Notes under the pieces: model-generated | Databases searched by the model: none | What the model was told of the DNA's origin: nothing | What the model saw: only the letters and a program-made list of their open reading frames with translations | Position numbers and translations under genes: made by a program | In this document: one piece after another, positions 35,761 through 47,889 of the stretch | Position numbering within the stretch: the first letter of the stretch is position 1 | Layout: every line of letters begins with the position of its first letter | From: CAVRAZ01 sp963719135 | GTDB taxonomy: Bacteria; Pseudomonadota; Gammaproteobacteria; DSM-19610 | DNA: 64,000 bases | Assembly (NCBI GenBank): GCA_963719135.1 | Contig: CAVRAZ010000006.1 | Span: forward strand, 124,001 to 188,000 | Direction: 5' to 3'

Positions 35761-36127
35761 ATCCGTTGCCTTCCGCCGGCGGCAGAAGATTACGCGGCAA
35801 TACCGGTCACCGCACCGGACCCGGATCATCGGGCGATGCGTTAGCGTCGTGGTGAAAAAACAGAACCTGCTGGACACTGCCGCTGTGCGTTTTCACGCGG
35901 GCCAGCCAGCAAGAGCTTCGACCCACAGTACACCCGCCGACGCCGCCGTTTTTCGCTGCGACGCCTGCCCGATTCATTCGGTGAGATCGGACAGCGGGTG
36001 TTTAGTTCCAGTGCATGGAGAGAAATCGCGCTGCGGGGCGCTCGCGCGGCTGCATCCGCCGGCGCAGGTTGCGATGCCTTCGTCACAGCGCTTGGTTCGG
36101 TGCCGGTCGCGCAACCAGCGCGCCGGC
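35761..36127. other. Intergenic region upstream of the efflux operon
   Basis: This 367-bp gap separates nudB from the efflux operon, both on the minus strand. It should hold the operon promoter, but no convincing -35/-10 pair was identified. No credible gene. Confidence 0.4.
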
Positions 36128-36568
36128 TCAGGAAAATGTCAGCGCCTCGATGGCCGCCCGGTTCGTTTCCGAGCCGACGATTTGCAACGCGCGATCGCGC
36201 GGCAGCCACAGCGCACGGCGGTGTTCGCCGCGATTGAGCCTGACCTCGACGGGCGCTTCGAGACGCGCGTTGTAGACGTGTTCGAGATTGGTTTCAACGT
36301 CGGGTGCATAGCGCGCACGCCAGGCCGGCAGGATGGCGAAACGGTTTTGCACCGCGCAATCGACGAGCGACCCGGCGACATCCAGGCCGGTCTCCTCGCG
36401 CACTTCGCGCAGCGCGGCCGCCGCCGGGCCCTCGCCCCATTCGAGGCTGCCGGTGACCGATTGCCAGAAACCGGCCGGCGTTGTGCGTTCCAGCACCAGC
36501 ACTTCGCCGGTTTCCGCGTACAGCACCACCAGCACCGATTCCGGCCGCTTGTACGCCAGCGCTTTCAA
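36128..36568 (-). CDS. nudB: Dihydroneopterin triphosphate pyrophosphatase NudB
   Basis: The 146-residue Nudix hydrolase has a Nudix box GSLEWGEGPAAAALREVREE followed by TG (about residues 40-61). Size and position directly after aspS match NudB, which removes pyrophosphate from dihydroneopterin triphosphate in folate synthesis. Six bases separate it from aspS. Confidence 0.88.
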   Translation of the reverse strand: MKALAYKRPESVLVVLYAETGEVLVLERTTPAGFWQSVTGSLEWGEGPAAAALREVREETGLDVAGSLVDCAVQNRFAILPAWRARYAPDVETNLEHVYNARLEAPVEVRLNRGEHRRALWLPRDRALQIVGSETNRAAIEALTFS

Positions 36569-36574
36569 GCCGGG

Positions 36575-38357
36575 TCAGGCTTGCCCTTCGGCCGGTCTGC
36601 GCACGCGGATGCTCAGCTCGCGCAACTGTTCTTCCGGCACCGCCGACGGCGCGTCGGTCAGCAGGCAGCTCGCGGTCTGGGTTTTCGGAAACGCCATGAC
36701 TTCGCGGATCGACTGGGCGCCGGCCATCAGCATCACCAGACGGTCGAGACCGAACGCCAGCCCGCCGTGCGGTGGACAGCCGAATTTCAGCGCCTGCAGC
36801 AGGAAGCCGAACTTGTCCTGCGCCTCGTCGTCGCCGATGCCCAGCAGTTCGAATACGCGGGTCTGCACCTGGGATCGATGGATACGCATGGATCCGCCGC
36901 CGAGTTCGGTGCCGTTCAACACCATGTCGTAGGCACGCGAATGGCAATTGCCGGGGTCGGACTCCAGCAGGTCCAGGTGTTCTTCCTTGGGCGACGTAAA
37001 GGGATGGTGCAGCGACATCCAGCGGTTCTCGCCGGCGTCCCATTCGAACATCGGAAAGTCGATCACCCAGAGCGGCCGCCACTGGCCTTGCAGCAGACTG
37101 CAGATCCTCGCCCAGTTTGACGCGCAGCGCGCCGAGCGCCTCGTTGACCACCTTGGCCTTGTCGGCACCGAAGAACACCAGGTCGCCATCGGCGGCAGCG
37201 GTGCGCGCCATGATCTCCTCGATCACGTCGTCGGGCAGAAATTTCAGGATCGGCGACTGCAGCCCGTCGCGGCCCCTGGCGCGGTCGTTGACCTTGATAT
37301 AGGCCAGCCCCTTGGCGCCGTAGATGGCCACGAACTTCGTGTAGTCGTCGATCTCCTTGCGGCTCAGTTCGCCACCCTTCGGCAGGCGCAGCGCAGCCAC
37401 GCGGCCGGCCGGATCGAGCGCCGGCCCGGAAAACACCTTGAAGTCGACACCCTTCATCAGATCGCCGATATCGACCAGTTCCAGCGGTACGCGCAGGTCC
37501 GGCCGGTCCGAGCCGAAGCGGCGCATGGCTTCCTGATACGTCATGCGCGGGAACGGGTTGTCCAGTTCGACGCCCAGCACGTCCTTGAACAGACCGCGGA
37601 TCATGACCTCCATCATGCGCATGATCGCGTCTTCGCTCATGAAGGAGGTCTCTATGTCCAACTGGGTGAATTCGGGCTGGCGGTCGGCGCGCAGATCCTC
37701 GTCGCGGAAACAGCGCACGATCTGGTAGTAGCGGTCCATGCCGGACATCATGAGCAACTGTTTGAAAAGCTGCGGCGACTGCGGCAGTGCGAAAAACTCG
37801 CCGGGATGCGTGCGGCTCGGCACCAGATAGTCGCGCGCGCCCTCGGGCGTGGCCTTGGTCAGGATCGGCGTCTCGATATCGAGGAATCCGTGGTCATCGA
37901 GAAACCGGCGCAACGCCCGCGTCACCGCGGCGCGCAGGCGGATATGACCAAGCATTTGCGGCCTGCGCAGGTCGATGTAACGGTAGCGCAGCCGGTGTTC
38001 TTCCGAGACCGTGTCGTCGTCGAGGTGGAACGGCGGCGTTTCCGCGGCGTTGAGAATGACCAGTTCGTCGGCCAGCACTTCGATCTCACCCGTGCCGAGT
38101 TCCGGGTTTTCGGTGCCCGCCGGCCGGCGCCGCACCCGGCCGCGCACCTGTAATACGAATTCGCTGCGCACCCGCTCCGCGTTCGCAAAGGTCTCCGGCT
38201 TGTCGGGATCGAACACCACCTGCACCCGGCCCTCGCGGTCGCGCAGATCGATAAAGATGACGCCGCCGTGGTCGCGCCGACGGTGCGCCCAGCCGACCAG
38301 GGTCACCGGCTGATCGAGCTGCGCCAGGTTCAGTTCACCGCAGTAATGTGTTCGCAT
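36575..38357 (-). CDS. aspS: Aspartyl-tRNA synthetase, with an apparent 1-bp frameshift
   Basis: Two overlapping frames together make a complete bacterial AspRS. The first (38357 to about 37100) has the OB-fold anticodon domain (MRTHYCGELNLAQLDQPVTL) and class II motifs (FLDIETPILTKATPEGARDY, FRDEDLRADRQPEFTQLD). The second (about 37100-36575) resumes with GQWRPLWVIDFPMFEWD and ends with motif 3 (GGLAFGLDRLVMLMAG). The total of 1783 bases is 3 x 594 + 1, so one extra base near 37095-37105, in CTGCAGTCTGCTGCA, breaks the frame. The gene is essential, so a sequencing error is the simplest reading. Corrected length is 593 residues. Confidence 0.9.
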
Positions 38358-38484
38358 GCGTGGTTCTTCTGGAATACGCCGCCGGGGCGCCGGAAAAGGC
38401 CGAATACTACAGGGAACGGGGGGTAAATTGAATAGAACCCACGCCCCCGGTGGGAAGCGGCGCCCGGCACGGCGCGCGGCGGCC

Positions 38485-38781
38485 TCAGGTTTCGCTGCCG
38501 GAGGTCTTCTTGTCGGCCGTGCCCTTGGCCTCCGTCGAACCGGCGGAAGGTTTGTCGGCCTTGTCCGTCTTATCGCCCTTGACCAGATTCTTCTGCTTCT
38601 TGTTCTTGAAATCGGTCTCGTACCAGCCTCCGCCCTTCAGGCGAAAACCCGCGGCGGACACTTTCTTTTCCAGCGCGGGTTCGCCGCAGGCCGGGCAGAC
38701 CTTGAGCGGTTCGTCGCTGAGTTTCTGCAGTTTTTCGAGTTCGTGCCCGCAGGCAGCACAACGGTATTCGTAGATCGGCAT
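38485..38781 (-). CDS. FmdB-like zinc-ribbon protein
   Basis: The 98-residue protein starts MPIYEYRCAACGHELEKLQK with a zinc ribbon formed by CAAC and CPAC pairs, followed by a lysine-rich, low-complexity tail. This is the FmdB/CxxC family of putative regulatory or nucleic-acid-binding proteins, of unknown exact role, commonly found just upstream of aspS as here. Confidence 0.9.
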   Translation of the reverse strand: MPIYEYRCAACGHELEKLQKLSDEPLKVCPACGEPALEKKVSAAGFRLKGGGWYETDFKNKKQKNLVKGDKTDKADKPSAGSTEAKGTADKKTSGSET

Positions 38782-38910
38782 CCCAAATCCTCAACCATCG
38801 ACCGGAAATAACCGGTCTTCGGACCAGCGCGGATTATACCGGCACCACGCCCGGCGACGCTATCTGCCCGGCGCCCGGGCCGGTACAATGCAGGCGGACA
38901 AGGTCATGAC

Positions 38911-40719
38911 ATGCGCACCCACTACACCGAACTGCCCAATGCCCGGCTGAACGATTGGCGCACGCTCCGATCGCTCACCCCCTTCCTGTGGGACTACCGC
39001 GGGCGGGTGGTGGTGGCCCTCGCGTTTCTGGTGCTGTCCAAGGTCGCCAACGTCGGCGTGCCGCTGCTGCTCAAGGACGTCGTCGATACCCTGGATGCGA
39101 AACACGGCAGTCCGGTGCTGCTGCCGCTGGCGCTGCTGCTGGCCTACGGGGCGCTGCGTCTGGCCAGTTCGCTGTTCAACGAACTGCGCGATTCGGTGTT
39201 CGCGCGCGTGCGCCACGGCGCGATGCGCAAGGTCTCCATCCGCGTGTTGTCCCACCTGCACAGTCTATCGCTGCGTTATCACCTGGAACGCAAGACGGGC
39301 GGCATCTCCCGCAACATCGAGCGCGGCACCAGCAGCGTCAGTTCGCTGCTCAACTATATGGTGTTCAGCATTCTGCCGACGCTGGTGGAGGTGGGACTGA
39401 TCGCCGGCATTCTGCTGGTGCGGTACAACCCCTGGTTCGCCGCCATCGCCTTCGGTTCGGTGGTTGTCTACATCTCCGTCACCGTCCGCGTCACCGACTG
39501 GCGCATGAAATACCGCGTCCACATGAACAGCATGGATTCGGAGGCCAACACCCAGGCCATCGACAGCCTGATCAACTACGAAACGGTCAAGTATTTCGGG
39601 AAGGAAGCGCACGAGCTGGCGCGTTACAACAATACGCTCCGGTCCTGGGAGGATGCCGCGGTCAAGAGCCAGACCTCCCTGTCGACGCTGAACATCGCCC
39701 AGTCGGCGGTCATTGCCGGCGGCGTCACCGCGCTGATGATCCTGGCCTCGCAGGGCGTGGTCGCCGGCACACTGACGCTCGGCGACCTGGTTCTGGTCAA
39801 CGCCCTGCTGGTGCAACTTTTCATACCGCTGAATTTTCTCGGCGTCGTCTACAGTCAGCTCAAGCACGCCATCACCGACATGCAGGCCATGTTCGAGGTG
39901 CTGGAAATGCAGCCGGAAATCCAGGACCGGCCCGACGCGCGCGCGCTCAACGTCGGCGCCGGCGAAGTGCGCTTCGACGCGGTGAACTTTGCCTATGATC
40001 CGCAACGACCGATCCTGCACAACGTCTCGTTTCGCATCGCGCCGGGCCGGAAGGTTGCCGTGGTCGGCCCCAGCGGCGCGGGCAAATCGACGCTGGCCCG
40101 CCTCCTGTTCCGTTTCTACGACATCCAGTCCGGCCGCATCTCGATCAATGGTCAGGACATCCGCGGCGTGACCCAGGAAAGCCTGCGCGCGGCCATCGGC
40201 ATCGTGCCGCAGGACACGGTCCTGTTCAACGACACCCTGCTCTACAACATCGGGTACGCGCAGGCGGAAGTGGACCGCGACGGCGTGGCGCGGGCGGCAA
40301 AAGCAGCCGACATCGACACGTTCATCAGCTCACTGCCAAAGGGCTATGAAACGACCGTGGGCGAGCGCGGCCTGAAGCTGTCCGGCGGCGAGAAACAGCG
40401 CGTCGCCATCGCCCGCGCCATTCTCAAGAACCCGAGAATACTGGTGTTCGACGAAGCAACGTCGAGCCTCGACAGCCAGTCAGAGAAGACCATTCTGGAA
40501 ACCCTCAGGCACGCCGCCGAGCACCACACGACGCTGGTGATCGCGCACCGCCTGTCCACGGTGATCGACGCCGACGAGATTCTGGTCATGGATGCCGGCC
40601 GGATCGTCGAGCGCGGCACCCATTCGTCGCTGCTCGCCGGCCACGGTATCTACGCGCGGCTGTGGGCGTTGCAGCAGGAAGAACGGCGCAGGCTGGAACC
40701 AGCCTGGAAGCAGGCCTGA
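38911..40719 (+). CDS. Atm1/ABCB7-type ABC exporter
   Basis: The 602-residue half-transporter has six membrane helices (about 25-310) and one nucleotide-binding domain: Walker A VGPSGAGKST, signature LSGGEKQRVAIARA, Walker B ILVFDEATSSLDS. The ETVKYFGKE sequence is characteristic of the Atm1/ABCB7 heavy-metal-tolerance group, which exports glutathione-linked persulfides or metal conjugates. In a sulfur oxidiser, export of glutathione polysulfide is plausible but is inference. Divergent from the FmdB gene. Confidence 0.92.
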   Translation: MRTHYTELPNARLNDWRTLRSLTPFLWDYRGRVVVALAFLVLSKVANVGVPLLLKDVVDTLDAKHGSPVLLPLALLLAYGALRLASSLFNELRDSVFARVRHGAMRKVSIRVLSHLHSLSLRYHLERKTGGISRNIERGTSSVSSLLNYMVFSILPTLVEVGLIAGILLVRYNPWFAAIAFGSVVVYISVTVRVTDWRMKYRVHMNSMDSEANTQAIDSLINYETVKYFGKEAHELARYNNTLRSWEDAAVKSQTSLSTLNIAQSAVIAGGVTALMILASQGVVAGTLTLGDLVLVNALLVQLFIPLNFLGVVYSQLKHAITDMQAMFEVLEMQPEIQDRPDARALNVGAGEVRFDAVNFAYDPQRPILHNVSFRIAPGRKVAVVGPSGAGKSTLARLLFRFYDIQSGRISINGQDIRGVTQESLRAAIGIVPQDTVLFNDTLLYNIGYAQAEVDRDGVARAAKAADIDTFISSLPKGYETTVGERGLKLSGGEKQRVAIARAILKNPRILVFDEATSSLDSQSEKTILETLRHAAEHHTTLVIAHRLSTVIDADEILVMDAGRIVERGTHSSLLAGHGIYARLWALQQEERRRLEPAWKQA

Positions 40720-40726
40720 CAGCGGG

Positions 40727-41332
40727 CTATTCGTCCTGCCCGGTGCGCTTTTCGCGCAGTCGCTGCGTCTCCCGGGCCATGACGTGGCGCACCAGCAGCT
40801 CGCGATCGGCTTCGCGAATAATCTCGTAACTGGCGCCGATGCGCCAGGGATGCTGCAGATTCCCGTCGTTGGCGCGCTCGCAGTAGGCGACGCGCGCGGC
40901 GCACAGAATGCCGATCATCGCGGGCAGGAGAACGAGCCGCAGCTCGAGCAGGTCGCCGGGCTTGACCGGGTGAGCGGCGCGGAACGCGATACCACCCGCG
41001 CTCAGGTTGACGTCCCGGGTGCTTTCCATGTTGTTCTCCGCATCCTCGGCGACGAAAAGCTGCGCCAGCGTGTTCAGCTTGTGATCGATGGCCTGCAGGC
41101 AGCGGGCGACCTCCGGCAGGTCGGACTGAATGCGCAGCAGCGCGTGCGCGATCTGCCGCGATGTCGCGGCGAAACTCGACGCCGTCATGAAGCGGTGCGG
41201 TATGTCGGTGCTCAGCAAGTCGCGGAAGGCATCGATCTCGTGTTCCCGAAGCGGGCGATGATTGAGCAACAGCTCATCGTCGATACGGAAGTATTCGCGT
41301 CGCTCTTTGTTCATGGTGTGTTCCAGTGTCAT
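40727..41332 (-). CDS. PilZ-domain cyclic-di-GMP-binding protein
   Basis: The 201-residue protein has the N-terminal PilZ RxxxR-type motif (ERREYFRIDDE) and NLSAGG (second c-di-GMP contact, D/NxSxxG), followed by a PilZ-like beta-barrel. Between them lies a helical insert. It overlaps the motor gene pomB by 4 bases (ATGA), which suggests a YcgR-like control of the flagellar motor by c-di-GMP. Confidence 0.85.
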   Translation of the reverse strand: MTLEHTMNKERREYFRIDDELLLNHRPLREHEIDAFRDLLSTDIPHRFMTASSFAATSRQIAHALLRIQSDLPEVARCLQAIDHKLNTLAQLFVAEDAENNMESTRDVNLSAGGIAFRAAHPVKPGDLLELRLVLLPAMIGILCAARVAYCERANDGNLQHPWRIGASYEIIREADRELLVRHVMARETQRLREKRTGQDE

Positions 41333-42492
41333 GGTCTAACCCCCGCCGCCGCGGCATCGGTTTTCGCGGGAGCCTGTGCCGGGTCGGACGGCCCGGCGCC
41401 GCCGGCACCCGCCGCGCCAGCGGCGTCATCCGGCAGCGTCCCGGGAGCCTCGTCGTCCTCGCCCTGTTGCAGGACGATCTCGACACGCCGGTTGATGGCC
41501 CGATTGGCTGCGGAATTGTTGTCGACCAGCGGCCGGGTGTCGCCGAAACCCTCGACCACAAAACGGTCAGCCGGTATTTTGCTTGCGTTCATCATCTCAT
41601 GCACCACCGACACGGCGCGCGCCGACGACAATTCCCAGTTGGAGCGGAACCGCTCGGTGTCGATGGGCAGGTTGTCGGTGTGGCCGGCGACGATGATCCT
41701 GCCGTCTGAACCTTCGAGAATCCTTGCCACGCGCCCAAGAATCGGCCGGAACGCGCCCTTGAGGTCCGCCAGGCCGGAGTCGAAAGATGCTTTCTCGCGG
41801 ACCCGGATGATGATCTTCTTGTCTTCGATGTCGACGTCCACCGAGCCGTCCTGGATTTCGCGGGCCAGCGCCTCGCTGATCAGGCGCGCGCTGTCTTCCA
41901 GTTGTCCGCGCCGTTTCTCCGCCTCCCGCGCCTTGACCGTGGCGGTCAGCGACGCGTCATCGGCGCTGCCGGCTCCCGACCCGCCCTCGCCCAGCGCCTT
42001 CATCTTCTCGTCCAGCCGGGCCGCCGCGGCGTGTTTGGCTTTTTCCAGCGCTTCCTTTTGCGGCGGCGTCAATCCCCGCGCCTGGCCCTCGCCCTTCTCG
42101 AGCTTCCCGGTCTTTTCGTGCGTCGGGTCGGCCGCCTCTTTCGGGCTGGATTTTGGGCCCCGCCGCTCCCTGCCGAGGTCCGTATTGATGTTCATGTCCT
42201 TGGTTGTCATCTGGCGCACGACATTGAGCGGCGTGGGCTCGGGCCTGCCGGGGCTGAATTCCCGGGCGACCACATTGATGCCCTTGGGCGGTTCCTTGGC
42301 CTTGATCTCGCGCTGCACGCCGAAGGCGAATTTCAGCGATCCGGCCAGCTCTTTGTACTTGGCCACGTCCATCTCGGAAAAAGACAGCAGCAGCACGAAA
42401 AAGCACATCAGCAGCGACATCAGATCGGCAAACGTCATGATCCAGGCCGGCGCGCCGGCTGCCTGCTTCTTGCACTGCGGTTCGTCCGGCAT
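41329..42492 (-). CDS. pomB: Flagellar stator protein PomB/MotB
   Basis: The 387-residue protein has one membrane helix containing the ion-binding aspartate (FADLMSLLMCFFVLLLSFSE, Asp23), a long charged linker (about 60-240), and a C-terminal OmpA-like peptidoglycan-binding domain (IIVAGHTDNLPIDTERFRSN, PADRFVVEGFGDTRPL). Pairing with a PomA-type partner suggests a sodium-driven stator; the ion is inferred. The proline-rich C-tail is unusually long. Confidence 0.9.
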   Translation of the reverse strand: MPDEPQCKKQAAGAPAWIMTFADLMSLLMCFFVLLLSFSEMDVAKYKELAGSLKFAFGVQREIKAKEPPKGINVVAREFSPGRPEPTPLNVVRQMTTKDMNINTDLGRERRGPKSSPKEAADPTHEKTGKLEKGEGQARGLTPPQKEALEKAKHAAAARLDEKMKALGEGGSGAGSADDASLTATVKAREAEKRRGQLEDSARLISEALAREIQDGSVDVDIEDKKIIIRVREKASFDSGLADLKGAFRPILGRVARILEGSDGRIIVAGHTDNLPIDTERFRSNWELSSARAVSVVHEMMNASKIPADRFVVEGFGDTRPLVDNNSAANRAINRRVEIVLQQGEDDEAPGTLPDDAAGAAGAGGAGPSDPAQAPAKTDAAAAGVRP

Positions 42493-42510
42493 AGACCTGA
42501 ACAGCCGCGC

Positions 42511-43281
42511 CTAGGCAGCGTCCGCCTCGTGCGGTCGCTCGCGCTTGCCGCTGGGGAGATAGGTCTTGAGCAACTCTTCCATGATCCGCGGATTGACGCC
42601 TTCCTGAATCGAACTGATGGTTTCCAGGATCAGCGCGCGGTTCAGCCGTTCTTCCTGACTGCGCAGCGCCAGTTTATCGGCGATCGGCAGCGCAAAGGCG
42701 TTGGCGATGACCGCGCCGTAGAGTGTCGTCAGCAGCGCCACCGCCATTGCCGGACCGATCTTTTTCGGATCATCCATCGCCGAGAGCATCTGCACCAGAC
42801 CGATCAGCGTGCCGATCATGCCCATCGCCGGAGCCAGGTCACCGATCGCCTTGAAGATTGCCTGGCCGCGTTCGTGACGCTCGATCGTCAGGGCGATATC
42901 CTTCGACAACATGTTGCGGACGAACGCAGGATCGTGCCCGTCGACGCAGAGCTGGATGCCGTGCTTGAGGAATTCGTTCTTGATCTCCCGGTTTTCTAGA
43001 CCGAGCACGCCTTCCTTGCGGGCGATGGTGGCCAGTTCGAGACCTTCCTGGATCAGCGCCGAGGCGTCCTCGCCCTTGTTCACAAACGCCTTCATCGCAA
43101 TCTTGAACGCCCCCAGAAACTGACCGAGCTGAAACTTCATCAGGACCGCGAACAGCGAGCCGCCGACCACGATGAAAACGGAGGGGAGGTTGACGAATAT
43201 GATCGGACTGCCGCCGACAACGATGGCGGCGATGATGATGCCGAATGCGCCCAACAGGCCGATCAGCGTTGCAAGGTCCAT
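42511..43281 (-). CDS. pomA: Flagellar stator protein PomA/MotA
   Basis: The 256-residue protein has four membrane helices (two at about 1-50, two near 150-205) with the PomA N-terminus MDLATLIGLLGAFG and IVVGGSLFAVLMKF, and the helix GDLAPAMGMIGTLIGLVQML. With PomB it makes the torque-generating stator. The ATG at 43281 follows AGGAG. No other flagellar genes are in the window. Confidence 0.92.
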   Translation of the reverse strand: MDLATLIGLLGAFGIIIAAIVVGGSPIIFVNLPSVFIVVGGSLFAVLMKFQLGQFLGAFKIAMKAFVNKGEDASALIQEGLELATIARKEGVLGLENREIKNEFLKHGIQLCVDGHDPAFVRNMLSKDIALTIERHERGQAIFKAIGDLAPAMGMIGTLIGLVQMLSAMDDPKKIGPAMAVALLTTLYGAVIANAFALPIADKLALRSQEERLNRALILETISSIQEGVNPRIMEELLKTYLPSGKRERPHEADAA

Positions 43282-43506
43282 CGATGCTCCTGACTTGCGG
43301 GTTTTCTTCCTTCCGGGGCCGCTCCCCCGCCTGGGTGCCGGAAACCTTGAGTGCGGATGCGATAATTGTTCAGCCATTCCATGGCTTACAGGCCACTTCG
43401 GGTATATCGCCGGGTTCATTCAAACCTTTAAGAAGGTGCCCATCCGCGCCCCATTCGTCGCCCGATCTGCTAATCTCGGTCGTCGTTTTCTTATCCGGGA
43501 GTTGTC

Positions 43507-44373
43507 ATGGGCGACGGGTCGGCGGACCGAGCCGTTCTGATCACGGGCTGTTCCAGCGGCATCGGCTACGCCACGGCCCGGCTGCTCGGTGACAAAGGCT
43601 ATCGGGTTATCGCCAGCGCCCGGCGCGCGGACGACGTGGCGCGGCTGGTCTCCGAGGGTCTGAACTGCATCGAACTCGATCTGGACGACAGCGCCAGCAT
43701 CGCGCGCGCAACCGACCGGGCGCTGGAGATCGCCGGCGGCCGCTTGTACGGCCTGTTCAACAACGCCGGTTTTGGCCAGCCCGGTGCGGTGGAGGACCTG
43801 CACCGCGACGTATTGCGGCGCCAGTTCGAGACGAACGTCTTCGGCACGCTTGAACTGACCAACCGGCTGATACCGGTCATGCGCGCCCAGGGCGAGGGAC
43901 GCATCATCCAGAACAGTTCGGTGCTGGGGCTGGTAGCGCTCGCGTATCGTGGCGCCTACAACGCCAGCAAGTATGCACTGGAGGGCTTGTACGACACGCT
44001 GCGGCTGGAGCTGGCGGGCAGCGGCGTCTACGCGGTGCTGATCGAACCGGGCCCGATCGAAAGCCGATTCCGCGCCAACGCGCTGGCGGCCTACCGCAGC
44101 CGGATCGACATCGAACACAGCGCCCACCGCGACCGTTACCTGGCGAACGAAGCGCGCCTGAAGAAATCCGGCCACGCGGCGCCGTTCACCCTTCCGGCGA
44201 CGGTGGTCGCCGAGAAGGTGCTGAAGATTCTCGACAGCCGCAACCCTCGTCCGCGCTACTACGTCACGCTACCGACCTATCTTCTCGGAACGCTGAAGCG
44301 GGTGCTGACCAGCCGCGCGCTCGATCGCGTATTAGGCAGAATCTCGCGGGGTGAACAGAAGAGCGAGTCGTGA
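43507..44373 (+). CDS. Short-chain dehydrogenase/reductase
   Basis: The 288-residue SDR has the cofactor motif TGCSSGIGYA (residues 13-22), NNAG (85-88), catalytic Ser138 and the YNASK active site (Tyr151, Lys155). The C-terminal tail resembles the YbbO-like group of NADP-dependent reductases. Substrate unknown. Divergent from pomA across 225 bases. Confidence 0.9.
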   Translation: MGDGSADRAVLITGCSSGIGYATARLLGDKGYRVIASARRADDVARLVSEGLNCIELDLDDSASIARATDRALEIAGGRLYGLFNNAGFGQPGAVEDLHRDVLRRQFETNVFGTLELTNRLIPVMRAQGEGRIIQNSSVLGLVALAYRGAYNASKYALEGLYDTLRLELAGSGVYAVLIEPGPIESRFRANALAAYRSRIDIEHSAHRDRYLANEARLKKSGHAAPFTLPATVVAEKVLKILDSRNPRPRYYVTLPTYLLGTLKRVLTSRALDRVLGRISRGEQKSES

Positions 44374-44402
44374 TGTGCTGCTTCTCTGATCACGACCTGC
44401 GC

Positions 44403-44636
44403 GGAGGACACAAAGGGCCTTCATGTCGAGCCGCCAAGGCGCGCAAAGTACCTTCTTGTATGCCCAGGACGGCGGTCCGGATAATGCACCGCGAAGCCCG
44501 GCAGTTCATTCGCGACGCGCACCTCGGTGCAGCTTGCCGGTTGAAGATGAAGACTCCATGGGCTACCGGCCACACCTCTCCAGGCCGGATCAGCGCGACC
44601 ACACATAAATCCTTGGCGCGCCTTTGCGGTTAATCG
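44403..44636. repeat. Degenerate relative of the 30782-31118 MITE-like element
   Basis: The left end (GGACACAAAGGGCC, CCGCCAAGGCGCGCAAAG) and inverted right end (complement of CCTTGGCGCGCCTTTGCGGTTAA at 44611-44633) resemble the inner arm segments of the 30.8-kb element, with more divergence. The core is non-coding. It occupies the gap between the SDR gene and clpB. Confidence 0.6.
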
Positions 44637-44652
44637 TCGTTTTCGATGCCGC

Positions 44653-47253
<2,601 letters not shown>

Positions 47254-47294
47254 GGCAAACACTCTCCACTCGATGATTCATCGGTTGAATGGAT

Positions 47295-47323
47295 ATATGG
47301 GTCGACCTGTGGGGTAATTCAAG
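47295..47323 (-). promoter_or_regulatory. Predicted sigma32 heat-shock promoter of clpB
   Basis: On the minus strand CTTGAA (47318-47323) lies 15 bases from ACCCATAT (47295-47302), matching the heat-shock consensus CTTGAA / CCCCATNT at all but one position, about 42 bases before the clpB start. Confidence 0.7.
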
Positions 47324-47385
47324 ATAGCACGGCGAATCGGCGCGGAACCCGCCCCCGGCACGCCAAGACCGCCGAATAACGGCGG

Positions 47386-47886
47386 TCATTCATACACCTT
47401 GCGCCGGAACAGATCCTGGCGGCGGCTGACCAGCCGGTCGAGAAACAGCAGGCCGTCGAGATGATCCATCTCGTGTTGGACGGCGCGCGCCTCGAAGCCC
47501 TCCATGCCGAATTCCAGAGCCTCGCCGCTGGCATTGCGGGCCACCAGATGAATTCTTTCGGCGCGGATGACATTGCCCGTGTAGTCCGGCACCGAAAGAC
47601 AGCCCTCCCGGCCGACCGCATGGCCCTCCCATTCCGTGATCTCGGGATTGACCAGAACCAAGTGACCGTGACTGCTGGTTTTCTTGCGGCCGGACACGTC
47701 GACGATGACCACGCGCTCGAACCAGCCCACCTGGGGCGCCGCGATGCCGACGGCGCCGGGACCGGCCAGCCGCGTCTCCTCCAGATCGGCGATGCGCCGG
47801 GCCAGCGCCTCGTCGAATTGCCCGACGGACATCGACACCTGCTGCAGGCGCTGATCCGGATAGGTCAGTATTTCCAGTACCGCCAC
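47386..47886 (-). CDS. def: Peptide deformylase
   Basis: The 166-residue metalloenzyme has the three PDF motifs GAVGIAAPQVG, REGCLSVPDY and QHEMDHLDG, which supply the metal Cys and two His ligands and the catalytic Glu. It removes N-formyl groups from new proteins. It lacks the usual fmt partner and sits with an ACT-domain gene, so it may be an additional def copy. Confidence 0.94.
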   Translation of the reverse strand: MAVLEILTYPDQRLQQVSMSVGQFDEALARRIADLEETRLAGPGAVGIAAPQVGWFERVVIVDVSGRKKTSSHGHLVLVNPEITEWEGHAVGREGCLSVPDYTGNVIRAERIHLVARNASGEALEFGMEGFEARAVQHEMDHLDGLLFLDRLVSRRQDLFRRKVYE

Positions 47887-47889
47887 AGC

